From assembly GCF_004745645.1 (NCBI RefSeq), contig NZ_SRMB01000001.1:2046001-2110000 (forward strand): 64,000 nucleotides of DNA. The letters are read 5' to 3'. Shown here in pieces: positions 1-7,749 of this stretch. Source of the DNA: Hymenobacter metallicola. Lineage in GTDB: Bacteria > Bacteroidota > Bacteroidia > Cytophagales > Hymenobacteraceae. Position numbers and translations under genes: made by a program. The notes under the pieces were generated by a model. The model ran no database searches. It was given only the letters and a program-made list of their open reading frames with translations, and had not been told where the DNA came from. Positions within the stretch are counted from its first letter, which is position 1. Each line of letters begins with the position of its first letter.

Positions 1-309
1 GAGCATGAGGCCCAGCGAATCGACGCCACCCCGGAAGGTCTTGTCGTCGACTACGCTGGGGTCCCAGGCCACCCGGAAAAAGGGCAGCGAGGTAGCCATG
101 ATGCTTTCATTGTCGGAGTAAATGTTGCCGCGGGTGGCAAACACGGGCTGATACACAATGCGCCGCTCCTGCTCCAGGGCCCGCCATTTCTCGCCTTCCT
201 TGAATTGGATGCGCGATACCTTCCACATGATGGCGGCCGAGAACAGGCAGACGCCCAGAAAGGCCAGCCGGACGCGGGTGACGATGGACTTTTTAACGCT
301 TCCTTTCAT
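1..309 (-). CDS. ftsI: Penicillin-binding protein / FtsI (N-terminal part, cut by window edge)
   Basis: Septal peptidoglycan D,D-transpeptidase of the divisome. Only the first ~103 codons lie in the window. They encode a short cytoplasmic stretch rich in Lys/Arg, one membrane helix (about residues 15-30) and the start of the PBP dimerisation domain, with the family pattern RGNIYSDN followed by a strand ending in a DP turn. The ATG at 309 lies inside the end of ftsL (17-nt overlap), so translation is probably coupled. Order mraZ-rsmH-ftsL-ftsI is the standard dcw start and supports the call. The transpeptidase domain lies outside the window, so the exact PBP class rests on context. Confidence 0.9.
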   Translation of the reverse strand, partial: MKGSVKKSIVTRVRLAFLGVCLFSAAIMWKVSRIQFKEGEKWRALEQERRIVYQPVFATRGNIYSDNESIMATSLPFFRVAWDPSVVDDKTFRGGVDSLGLML

Positions 310-955
310 GACCTTGAGGGGAAGAGTTGGTGGTTTTCTTCGTTGTGGGGTGCTCCGCGGCCGCCTCCACTGAGTCGGCCAGGGCCGTGGAGTCGGCGGC
401 CGACAAAGCAGCCAGCGAATCGGCCGTCAAGACGGGCATGGCTTCCAGCTCGGCCTCATCGAGGCGGCCGGCGGGCACGGTGATGCGGAACGGCGGCGAG
501 GAGCTTTCCACCAAGCCGTAGGCGGCCACCTTGCGGGCTACCTCACTCTGCTTGCTGGCTTCCATGTAGTCCGACTTCAGCGTGGTGTAGTCGGCGCGCA
601 GGTCTTCGGTTTCCAGCTTCAGCTTCTGGATGCTGCGGTTCATGCGGTAGCCCCAGTGGGTGTTGCCGATATAAACCAGAATCAGAAACATGATGAACAG
701 CACGTGGGGCAGAAACTGCACCGGCAGTCCTTCCCGGAAGATGCTGTCGACGCTGGTAAGCCGGTCGAGCAAAGAAAAGACGCTCCAGCTGCTGCGGGGA
801 GCCGGTTTTTCGCGCTTGGGCGGCTTGGGCTTGGGCGCGGGCTCCGCTTCCGGCAGGGGCGCAGGCTCGGGAGTCGCCTGCGGGGGCGGCGTTACTTCCC
901 GGGGCACATTGGCGCGGGGCGTATTAGCGACGGGTTTGAGGGTATTGATAGCCAA
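293..955 (-). CDS. ftsL: FtsL-like cell division protein
   Basis: Bitopic divisome protein that in other bacteria pairs with FtsB/FtsQ and activates FtsWI. 220 aa: a Pro/Lys-rich cytoplasmic N-terminus (about 20-55), one membrane helix (about 81-97), then a predicted coiled coil (about 105-145) and an Ala/Ser-rich acidic tail. It is longer than enteric FtsL (~120 aa), as is common in Bacteroidota. The frame has no upstream ATG; the best start is a TTG at 955. It lies between rsmH and ftsI and overlaps ftsI by 17 nt. The call comes from topology and position, since the sequence is poorly conserved. Confidence 0.85.
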   Translation of the reverse strand: MAINTLKPVANTPRANVPREVTPPPQATPEPAPLPEAEPAPKPKPPKREKPAPRSSWSVFSLLDRLTSVDSIFREGLPVQFLPHVLFIMFLILVYIGNTHWGYRMNRSIQKLKLETEDLRADYTTLKSDYMEASKQSEVARKVAAYGLVESSSPPFRITVPAGRLDEAELEAMPVLTADSLAALSAADSTALADSVEAAAEHPTTKKTTNSSPQGHERKR

Positions 956-1050
956 AATCTCGGGAGAGGAAAAGGAGGTTGGCGTGTGGTCTTACAGGGT
1001 CAACAGCACGGGAAGAGCGGCGCGGCGCGAAAATCCGGCCAGTTTGTAGT

Positions 1051-1983
1051 TCACTCGTCGCGGCGCACCGCAATGCGCAGCTTGGCCGAGCGGGCCCGGC
1101 TGTTGAGCGCTATTTCTTCGGCCGTGGCTTCCACGGGTTTGCGCGTGAGCACCTCGAAAGGGGTGTGCGTGTGGCCAAAGAGGTCTTTTTCGGCTTCGCC
1201 GAAGAATTTGCCTTTGGCCATGAAGTTCTTCACCAGCCGATCTTCCAGGGAATGGTAGGACATTACGACCAGCCGCCCGCCGGGGCGGAGCACCTGTGCT
1301 GTCTGTTGCAGCATCTCCTGCAGCGCGGCCATTTCGTCGTTTACCTCAATGCGCAAGGCCTGGAATACCTGGGCCAGATACTTGTTTTCCTTGCCCCGGG
1401 GTGTGCATGGGGCAATGGCCTTTTTCAGGGCCCCAATGGTGTGGATTTCCTGCCCGCGCCGCGCCGCCGCCAGCGTATGGGCCAAGGTGCGGGCGTTGGT
1501 TACTTCCCCGTACATGCCAAAAATGCGGTGCAGCTCGGCCTCGGAGTAGCCATTCACGATGTCGGCAGCGGTTTGCTCGCCCTCGGGGTCCATGCGCATG
1601 TCCAGCGGGCCCTCGAAGCGGGTGCTGAAGCCTCGTTCCGGCGTGTCAAACTGGTGCGACGACACGCCCAGGTCGGCCAGCAGGCCATCCACGGGCAACG
1701 CCCCGCGCTGCTCCAGCTCGGCGTGCAGGTCGCGAAAGTTGGCCCGGATAAAGGTAAACTGGGGCCGGGCCAGCTGGCCGGCCTCCCGCTCAGCATCGGC
1801 ATCTTGGTCGAAGCTGTAGAGATGGCCGCTGGTCAGGCGCTCCAGGATGCGGGCTGAGTGGCCGCCGCCGCCAAAGGTCACATCCACATAGCGGCCTTCG
1901 GGGCGCAGATCCAGCGCGTCGAGACACTCGGCCAGCATGACGGGCCGGTGGTAGGCAGTATCGTTCTGGTAGTCGGGGCTCAT
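1051..1983 (-). CDS. rsmH: 16S rRNA (cytosine(1402)-N(4))-methyltransferase RsmH
   Basis: N4-methylates C1402 of 16S rRNA using SAM. 310 aa, normal length. The N-terminal YHRPVML motif and the SAM-binding glycine-rich loop VDVTFGGGGHS (about residues 33-43) are present, as are the family motifs LLADLGVSSHQ, the ERGFS strand and the C-terminal YHSLEDR. Its ATG overlaps the mraZ stop as ATGA (positions 1980-1983), indicating translational coupling in the dcw operon. Confidence 0.97.
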   Translation of the reverse strand: MSPDYQNDTAYHRPVMLAECLDALDLRPEGRYVDVTFGGGGHSARILERLTSGHLYSFDQDADAEREAGQLARPQFTFIRANFRDLHAELEQRGALPVDGLLADLGVSSHQFDTPERGFSTRFEGPLDMRMDPEGEQTAADIVNGYSEAELHRIFGMYGEVTNARTLAHTLAAARRGQEIHTIGALKKAIAPCTPRGKENKYLAQVFQALRIEVNDEMAALQEMLQQTAQVLRPGGRLVVMSYHSLEDRLVKNFMAKGKFFGEAEKDLFGHTHTPFEVLTRKPVEATAEEIALNSRARSAKLRIAVRRDE

Positions 1984-2456
1984 GCGGCAAGGGGGCCGCT
2001 GGCGGGCGGTGTGTCGGTGGATAAAAATTTCTGAGCCAGCTTCGAAAAGCTCTGCTGGTCTTTGATGAGGAACTCGTCGTACTTCTCCGGGTCCCAGATT
2101 TCGCAGCGGTTGCCCAGGCCCACGATAATGGCTTCCTTCTCGATGCCGGAATAGCGCAGCATGGTCCGGGGCAGCATAAAGCGCCCAATATTGTCGAGCT
2201 CGACTTCCGTCATGCCCCGGAAAAAGTTGCGCTGAAACTGCCGGTACTCCTCATTAAACTCATCCAGGGCCATCACCTTGTCGTGAATCACGCGCCAGGA
2301 TTCGCGCGGGTACAGCACCAGGCAGGGCTCGAAGCCCCGTACCAGCACCAGCTGGTTGCCCGAGGCTTCCGGCAGATTACCCTTCACTTTGGCGGGCAGC
2401 ACCAAGCGCCCTTTCGGGTCCAGCTTGCACTCATATTCGCCAGAGAGGAGGTTCAT
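1980..2456 (-). CDS. mraZ: Transcriptional regulator MraZ
   Basis: DNA-binding autorepressor of the dcw cluster. 158 aa made of two SpoVT/AbrB-like halves; the first begins GEYECKLDPKGR and the second carries the DNIGRFMLP motif, both standard for MraZ. The frame stays open upstream to 2702, but MNLLSGEYECK at 2456 is the homologous start and lies just downstream of a good promoter (2499-2506). Three TGGTN boxes at 10-bp spacing lie upstream at 2527-2551, the expected operator design. First gene of mraZ-rsmH-ftsL-ftsI. Confidence 0.96.
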   Translation of the reverse strand: MNLLSGEYECKLDPKGRLVLPAKVKGNLPEASGNQLVLVRGFEPCLVLYPRESWRVIHDKVMALDEFNEEYRQFQRNFFRGMTEVELDNIGRFMLPRTMLRYSGIEKEAIIVGLGNRCEIWDPEKYDEFLIKDQQSFSKLAQKFLSTDTPPASGPLAA

Positions 2457-2498
2457 AAATGCCAGGGGTGCCGATGAGGCGTGGGAATGGGATGATAG

Positions 2499-2530
2499 CA
2501 AAAGTACGCAATGCCCCGGAAAAGGCAACC
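2499..2530 (-). promoter_or_regulatory. mraZ promoter (Bacteroidota type)
   Basis: Minus-strand TACTTTTG at 2506-2499 matches the TAnnTTTG -7 element exactly. A TTG (within the GGTTGCC segment near 2528-2526) lies about 19 nt upstream as -33. The predicted transcription start is near 2492, giving a short leader before the mraZ ATG at 2456. Confidence 0.6.
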
Positions 2531-2551
2531 ACGATTTACCATTTTCTACCA
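2527..2551 (-). promoter_or_regulatory. MraZ operator: three direct TGGTN boxes at 10-bp pitch
   Basis: On the minus strand TGGTA (2551-2547), TGGTA (2541-2537) and TGGTT (2531-2527) are separated by 5-nt spacers. This is the arrangement known for MraZ sites in other bacteria (TGGGN repeats with 5-nt spacers). The last box runs into the TTG of the putative -33 element, so binding should block the promoter at 2499-2506. Identification by pattern; the T at position 4 replaces the G of the enterobacterial box. Confidence 0.75.
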
Positions 2552-2772
2552 CTACGCAAAAGGGCGTTTTTGGGCTGATTAAACAGGTTTTTATTCCAAG
2601 CCGCTGGTTGCAGTGGGAAGAAGTGGTAGAAATAAACCTGACTTTTGCCATAATGGCAGGCGGGAACCTCCGGCCTTTCGCCGGACCCTGGCCGCTTTTC
2701 ACTCCTGCGGCTTAGCAAGAAGCGCTGGTCCTGACGACGGATACTGGGCAAGCACCTCTGCGGTTCTCTTCG

Positions 2773-2780
2773 TATCTTTA
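2773..2780 (+). promoter_or_regulatory. Possible -7 element for the HYC_CC_PP / TonB / HMA operon
   Basis: TATCTTTA differs from TAnnTTTG only in the last base and ends 5 nt before the GTG start at 2786, so a transcript from it would be nearly leaderless. No convincing -33 element was seen. Confidence 0.35.
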
Positions 2781-2785
2781 CAGCT

Positions 2786-3241
2786 GTGAAATGCTCTCTG
2801 CTACAGCGGTTCTTCAGCGGGTTTATGGCCCTGCTCGTGCTCACCACTTCGGTGGGGCTCACGGTGCAGTCGCATACCTGCCGCAGCAGTGGGCACCGCA
2901 CGGCCGCTATCATTTTCAGTGCGCCTCAGCACAACTGCCCGCCCCCAGCCGAAGCCGAGCAGCCAACCTTTCACCAGCCCGCCGGCCAAGCCCAGGTAAA
3001 GCAAGCCTGCTGCGATTTTGGCACGCACTTGCACAAGCTCACCGCGGCAACTCCGAGCCTGGAGCAAACCAAGCTACTGGTGCCGAATTTTCTTTTGGCA
3101 TGGCTGCCCCCGCTGGTACGGCCAGAGCTGGTGCTAGCGGCCTGGTTGTCGCGGCCGGCCCTGTGGCACGCCAGCAACTCCTCCCCGCCCCCACGTGCCG
3201 GGCGGGCTATGCTGGCCTTTGTTTGCACCTGGCAAGTTTAG
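2786..3241 (+). CDS. HYC_CC_PP-family exported small protein
   Basis: 151 aa with an N-terminal signal-like helix (about 8-27). It then shows the three landmarks of the Bacteroidota HYC_CC_PP family: an HTC triad after the signal (His30-Cys32), a CC pair in QACCDFG (about residue 75) and a PPP stretch near the C-terminus. Function is unproven; such proteins commonly sit beside TonB receptors and heavy-metal-associated domain proteins, exactly as here (genes at 3316 and 5698). Cys/His pairs suggest metal binding at the envelope. Start GTG at 2786, only 5 nt after a TATCTTTA element, hence possibly leaderless; an ATG at 2825 is the alternative. Confidence 0.72.
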   Translation: MKCSLLQRFFSGFMALLVLTTSVGLTVQSHTCRSSGHRTAAIIFSAPQHNCPPPAEAEQPTFHQPAGQAQVKQACCDFGTHLHKLTAATPSLEQTKLLVPNFLLAWLPPLVRPELVLAAWLSRPALWHASNSSPPPRAGRAMLAFVCTWQV

Positions 3242-3315
3242 AATTTCTTCCACGAGAGGCGCTGGGGCAACCTGCGCCGGTTTTTCTACGAGAAGAGTTC
3301 TAAACCACTGACATT

Positions 3316-5613
3316 ATGCAGCCTTCTTTAGGGCAACGCTTTTCCGCGGTACTGGGTCTGGTGCTGAGCAGCGCGGTAGCCTGTGCTCAAACTACTGTTG
3401 TTCCGCCCGTGCAGGGCCAGATTACGGACGCCACGGGCAGTTCCCCGTTGCCGGGTGCCGTAGTGCGCTGGCTAGCAGCAGCCACTACCAGCGCCACCAC
3501 CGACGGCACCGGCAAATTTACCCTGGTACGCCCGGCTCACGGTGCGGCCAGCCGCTTGGTCGTCAGCGCCCTTGGCTACCAAGCCGATACCCTGACTATC
3601 GGGGCCACCGACCAGGCTTTCGTGCGCGTGGCCCTGCGCCGCTCCGTGGCGCTGGGGGAAGTGAAAATTGAGGAAAGAGCCCCGGCCTACTCCTCCCTGA
3701 CGCCCACCAACACCCAGGTCATCACCACCCGCGACCTAACCAAGTCGGCGTGCTGCAACCTGGCCGAAAGCTTCGAAACCAATGCTGCCGTCGAAGTGTC
3801 GACCACCGACGCCGTATCGGGAGCCAAGCAGATTCAGTTGCTGGGCCTCGATGGAGCCTACTCCCTGCTGACGGTGGATAACCTGCCGGCCCTGCGCGGC
3901 CTCTCCACTCCCTACCGCCTCAGCTACTTGTCGGGCACCTGGATTGAGGGCATCGACATTATCAAAGGCATGGGCTCGGTCGTGAATGGCTACGAAAGCA
4001 TTTCGGGCCAGGTAAACGTACGTTTGAAAGAGCCCGACAAAGCCGAGCGTCTCCTGTTCAATGCGTATGGCAACGATTTGGGTAAGTTCGACCTGAACCT
4101 GAATCTGTCCGCCCCCCTGAGCAAAAAGCTGAGCACAGCCCTGCTGCTGCACTCCGACCACCTGGGCCGCCGCGTGGACCGCAACCAGGACGGCTTCCTG
4201 GATTTACCCCTGGCCACCCAGTACAACCTGTTCAATAAATGGAAGTACAAATCAGAGAAGGGACTGGTAGCGGAAGTAGGCTTGGGGGCCCTGCGTGAAA
4301 CCCGGGAAGGCGGCCAGGTGAATTTTCGGCCGGATCAGCCCCGCAATTTCTACGGCACGACCCTGGCCACGGACCGCTACACGGGCTTTGCCAAAACGTC
4401 TTATACCTGGCCGGGCCGCCCCTACCAAAGCCTGGGCCTGCTTCTGAGCGGCACCAGCCACATCTTCGACTCCCAGTACGGTATTCGCAGCTACGATGGC
4501 GCCCAGCGCACGGGCCTGGCTACGCTGTTGTTCCAAAGCGTGCTGGGCACCACGGCCCACACCTACCGGCTCGGGCTGAGTTACCTACACGACAACTACG
4601 AAGAGGTCTACAAGGATGGCTTTATCTATCCCGCCGAGTCAGTGCAGGAACGGTATGAGCGTGAGCACCGTAACCGCTACGAACGGGTGCCCGGCGCCTT
4701 TGCCGAGTATACGTATCAGAACGCCCGTAACCTGACGCTGGTTGGGGGCCTGCGCCTGGATCGGCACAACCTCTACAGCTGGGTGCTGACGCCGCGCCTC
4801 AACGTCAAATACGATGTAACGCCCAACACTGTGTTGCGCCTGGCTACCGGGACGGGCTTTCGGACTGCCAACCCGATTGCCGAAAACTCGGGCATGCTGG
4901 TCAGTTCCCGGGAGTTTGTGTTGGCCGACAACCTGCGCCCCGAGCGGGCCTGGAACGCCGGTGGTAGCTTCACGCAGTATTTTACCGTGGCCGGCCACCC
5001 GGCCACCTTTGTGGCCGACTACTACCACACCGAGTTTCAGAACCAAGTGGTAGCCGATGCCTACTCGGCCCCCACGGTGTTGCAGATTGGCAACCTGGAG
5101 CCGGGCGGCCGCTCTTTCTCGCGCAGCTTCCAGACGGAGGTGCAGGTTGAGCCCGTGAAAGGGCTACAGGCCAAAGCCGCGTATAAATACCTGGATGTAC
5201 GCACCACGTACGCCGGAGAATTGCTCCCCAAGGCCCTGACGCCACGACACCGCCTGTTTGCCAACGTCGGGTACGCTACGGCCTTCGACAAGTGGCGGGG
5301 CGACCTGACGCTGCAGTGGTTTGGGCAGCGCCCCTTGGCCCACAACCCCGGCAGCCACCACGAGCATGGCGCGGGCGCGGCCCCAACTACCCTGAACTAT
5401 GCGCCGCGCTACGCCCTGCTCAACTCCCAAGTGACGCGGGCTTTCAAGCGGCTCGAAGTGTACATTGGCGTCGAAAACTTAACCGATTACCGGCAGCCCG
5501 ATCCCATTGCCGGGGCCTCCTCCCCCTTCGGACCCGGCTTCGATGCGGCCATGGTCTGGGGCCCCACCTACGGGCGCCTTACCTACGCGGGCCTGCGGTT
5601 CAAAATTGACTAG
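3316..5613 (+). CDS. TonB-dependent receptor, probable metal uptake/efflux partner
   Basis: 765-aa outer-membrane receptor. Signal peptide at 1-24 ending ACA-Q. A carboxypeptidase-regulatory-like beta-sandwich follows (about 32-105, LPGAVVRW start), then a plug domain (about 120-235) containing KSACCNLAESF and the plug motif SGQVNVR, and a 22-strand-type barrel ending in an aromatic/hydrophobic strand (LRFKID). The CC pair in the plug is typical of the receptors that accompany HYC_CC_PP and HMA-domain genes. It begins 74 nt after the small protein at 2786 and is followed by an HMA protein, so the three are likely co-transcribed. Copper or another soft metal is a plausible substrate, inferred from neighbours only. 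Confidence 0.88.
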   Translation: MQPSLGQRFSAVLGLVLSSAVACAQTTVVPPVQGQITDATGSSPLPGAVVRWLAAATTSATTDGTGKFTLVRPAHGAASRLVVSALGYQADTLTIGATDQAFVRVALRRSVALGEVKIEERAPAYSSLTPTNTQVITTRDLTKSACCNLAESFETNAAVEVSTTDAVSGAKQIQLLGLDGAYSLLTVDNLPALRGLSTPYRLSYLSGTWIEGIDIIKGMGSVVNGYESISGQVNVRLKEPDKAERLLFNAYGNDLGKFDLNLNLSAPLSKKLSTALLLHSDHLGRRVDRNQDGFLDLPLATQYNLFNKWKYKSEKGLVAEVGLGALRETREGGQVNFRPDQPRNFYGTTLATDRYTGFAKTSYTWPGRPYQSLGLLLSGTSHIFDSQYGIRSYDGAQRTGLATLLFQSVLGTTAHTYRLGLSYLHDNYEEVYKDGFIYPAESVQERYEREHRNRYERVPGAFAEYTYQNARNLTLVGGLRLDRHNLYSWVLTPRLNVKYDVTPNTVLRLATGTGFRTANPIAENSGMLVSSREFVLADNLRPERAWNAGGSFTQYFTVAGHPATFVADYYHTEFQNQVVADAYSAPTVLQIGNLEPGGRSFSRSFQTEVQVEPVKGLQAKAAYKYLDVRTTYAGELLPKALTPRHRLFANVGYATAFDKWRGDLTLQWFGQRPLAHNPGSHHEHGAGAAPTTLNYAPRYALLNSQVTRAFKRLEVYIGVENLTDYRQPDPIAGASSPFGPGFDAAMVWGPTYGRLTYAGLRFKID

Positions 5614-5697
5614 CAAATCGTACTTCTTCCGGCAAGCTCTTTGTTACGGAAGCATCCCCGCAGAACCTTACTGACTTTCCCTGTTTATTTCCCCTGT

Positions 5698-6093
5698 ATG
5701 AACTCTTTCAAATCATTCTGGCTGGCGGCTCTGCTGCTGGTGTCTGCCCAGTTTACGTTCGCTCAGACGGCGCCGACGGCCAAGCCTAGTGCCAAGGGCG
5801 CAACCGAGCAGTTTCAGATCAAGACATCGGCGGTGTGCGACATGTGTAAAGCCCGGCTGGAAAAAGCCATGGCCTACGAAAAGGGCGTTCAGGAAGCCCA
5901 TCTGGACGTTCCGAGCCAAGTGCTGACTGTGTCGTACCGCCCCGATAAAACCACCCCGGCTACGCTGCGCACGGCCGTGCAGCGCACCGGCTACGATGCC
6001 GACGACCAAACGGCCGAAGCCCGCGCCTACGAGCGGCTCCCGGACTGCTGCAAGAAAACCAACAAAGTGCACTCCGACACCGGCCACAAGTAG
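5698..6093 (+). CDS. Exported heavy-metal-associated (HMA) domain protein
   Basis: 131 aa: signal peptide (1-22, ending TFA-Q) followed by one ferredoxin-like HMA domain with the metal site CDMC (VCDMCKARLE) and the terminal strand DADDQ. The C-terminus adds a second Cys pair (PDCCKK) and a His near the end. Such domains bind Cu(I) or Zn(II). The frame is open from 5641, but the ATG at 5698 gives a proper signal peptide. Last gene of the metal trio; a strong terminator follows at 6123. Confidence 0.87.
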   Translation: MNSFKSFWLAALLLVSAQFTFAQTAPTAKPSAKGATEQFQIKTSAVCDMCKARLEKAMAYEKGVQEAHLDVPSQVLTVSYRPDKTTPATLRTAVQRTGYDADDQTAEARAYERLPDCCKKTNKVHSDTGHK

Positions 6094-6122
6094 CCTCCGT
6101 CGAGGGTTTATTGTCTATACCC

Positions 6123-6153
6123 AAAGCCTACCCTGCATGGGTAGGCTTTTTTT
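6123..6153 (+). terminator. Rho-independent terminator after the metal operon
   Basis: Perfect 11-bp stem AAAGCCTACCC / GGGTAGGCTTT around a TGCAT loop, followed by a T run (6147-6153). Confidence 0.85.
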
Positions 6154-6175
6154 GTTCTTGGGCGTTTGCTCTAAC

Positions 6176-6745
6176 TCAGGCGTGAGCACCGGGGGCTAAT
6201 TGCACATCAAATTCCAGGACCGCGCTGAAAGCAAGGGGCCGCGTGAGGCGGCGGCGGTTGGTGCCCGATATTTCCAGGGTGAAATAGTCGGCTCGTAAGT
6301 ATTCCAGCAGGTTGGGGTGGCCTTGGGCTTCCATGACTATGCTGGTGGGGTGCACGTGCCGGCTAGCAAAAGCAGCAATGGATACTTTACGGCCATTGGC
6401 GGTCAGAAAGCAATTGCCACTTTCCAGGGCTGCCAGGGTCGGAGTGCCTCTTCCAATACCTTGGTTGGGTTCGGGGTGCCACTCCAGACGTACAGAACGC
6501 AAAATGACGGCTATTACTCCGGGCCGGGTTAGGCTGGAAAGACACGGCAGGGTGCTGGGCAGCGTGGCTTCACACAAGTAGATCAAGTCCATGCCCGGAT
6601 CAATGCGCAGGTTTATGGCCCGGGTATTCAGTCCGAAAGCCGAGCGAAGCGACTTTCGTAGTCCTTGGTGATTGGCGATAGTAAGCTCAATCCCCAGCAC
6701 TACGGGCGGCAGGACCGCGCTGGTAGGACGAGTAAAGCGTTTCAT
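6176..6745 (-). CDS. Hypothetical protein
   Basis: 189 aa from the ATG at 6745 (the frame is open upstream to 6835). I recognise no family. Composition is soluble, with alternating hydrophobic strands (ITIANHQG, LIYLCEATLP, VIAVILRSVRLEW) and few charged repeats; no signal peptide or membrane helix after the ATG. It stands alone between a convergent terminator and the divergent response-regulator gene at 7006. Could be a small beta-rich domain; no function is proposed. Confidence 0.45.
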   Translation of the reverse strand: MKRFTRPTSAVLPPVVLGIELTIANHQGLRKSLRSAFGLNTRAINLRIDPGMDLIYLCEATLPSTLPCLSSLTRPGVIAVILRSVRLEWHPEPNQGIGRGTPTLAALESGNCFLTANGRKVSIAAFASRHVHPTSIVMEAQGHPNLLEYLRADYFTLEISGTNRRRLTRPLAFSAVLEFDVQLAPGAHA

Positions 6746-7005
6746 AGGAAGTAGGTGTGTTGGTAGGAGCAAGCATTGCGGACAAAAGAATAGGCAGAAC
6801 CGAAATAGATAAGACGCAGGCGCTATCCCGAACAAAAGATATGTAAACCCATTAATGCCAACTCCTTAAAGTAGAGCAGTACTTGCCAAAAGTAGACCGA
6901 AGCTAGGCTTTGCTCTGCCCAATATTGATTTCTTCTTATAATTAATAGCACAAATCAATTTAAACTATCTATATTCACCCACTCCCTATCAGAACTCTGT
7001 GCTCT

Positions 7006-7749
7006 ATGAAGATTAGCTGTTTGCTGCTCGACGATGATCCACTGGTACTGGATCTGCTGCAAGCGTATGTAGCCATGACCGATGTGCTCGATGTGAAAGC
7101 GGCTTTTACCGATCCGCTGGATGCACACCGCTATCTGCTGCAACACGACGTGCAGGTGCTGTTTTCGGACGTCACCATGCCCCACCTGAGCGGCCTGGAT
7201 TTGGTACGTTCCCTGCAACATCCGCCTCTGGTCGTACTGATGACTTCCTACCCGCAGTACGCCATGGAAGGCTTCAACCTGGATGTAATTGACTTCCTAT
7301 TAAAGCCTATTTCGCTCGACCGGTTCTTAAAGGCGGTCAATAAGATAGCGGGCATCTTGCGTACCAGCATGGTTGATAATGATGGTAACCAAGATATTCT
7401 GTCGGGTTGGGGCTCGTTTTTCATCCGTACCGATGCACAATTTGTGCGTTTGCACTACCGCGAAGTTCTCTACATCGAGGCTCTGAAAGACTTTACCAAG
7501 ATCAATACGGCCGACGGCCGGACCCACCTTACGCTCGTCAACCTTAAGAATATTGAGGAACAACTGCCCCCCGGTCTGTTCGTGCGGACCCACCGCTCCT
7601 ACCTGGTAAACACGGCCCGCATTGAGGCCGTCAGCAACCTGGAAGTACGGGTAGGAGGCCACGCCTTGCCGCTCGGCCAAACCTACCGGGAACGGGTAAC
7701 GGAGCGAATTGTTAACCGCTCCCTTATTCGGCGGCAGCAGCCTCAGTAG
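7006..7749 (+). CDS. LytTR-family response regulator
   Basis: 247-aa cytoplasmic two-component regulator. Receiver domain at about 1-120 with acidic pocket DDD (9-11), phospho-acceptor Asp55 in FSDVTMP, and the LLKP lysine near 105. LytTR DNA-binding domain at about 140-240, with the usual IEALKDFTKI and LFVRTHRSYLVN motifs. Its usual partner would be a YesM/LytS-type sensor. The adjacent kinase at 7724-9805 is instead a HisKA-type enzyme on the opposite strand, and the two coding ends overlap by 26 nt. Confidence 0.95.
   Translation: MKISCLLLDDDPLVLDLLQAYVAMTDVLDVKAAFTDPLDAHRYLLQHDVQVLFSDVTMPHLSGLDLVRSLQHPPLVVLMTSYPQYAMEGFNLDVIDFLLKPISLDRFLKAVNKIAGILRTSMVDNDGNQDILSGWGSFFIRTDAQFVRLHYREVLYIEALKDFTKINTADGRTHLTLVNLKNIEEQLPPGLFVRTHRSYLVNTARIEAVSNLEVRVGGHALPLGQTYRERVTERIVNRSLIRRQQPQ

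Noticed and set aside
2791..3303. Alternative 170-codon frame over the HYC_CC_PP gene
   Set aside because: The other frame has the signal peptide and the HxC/CC/PP pattern; this one is compositionally random.
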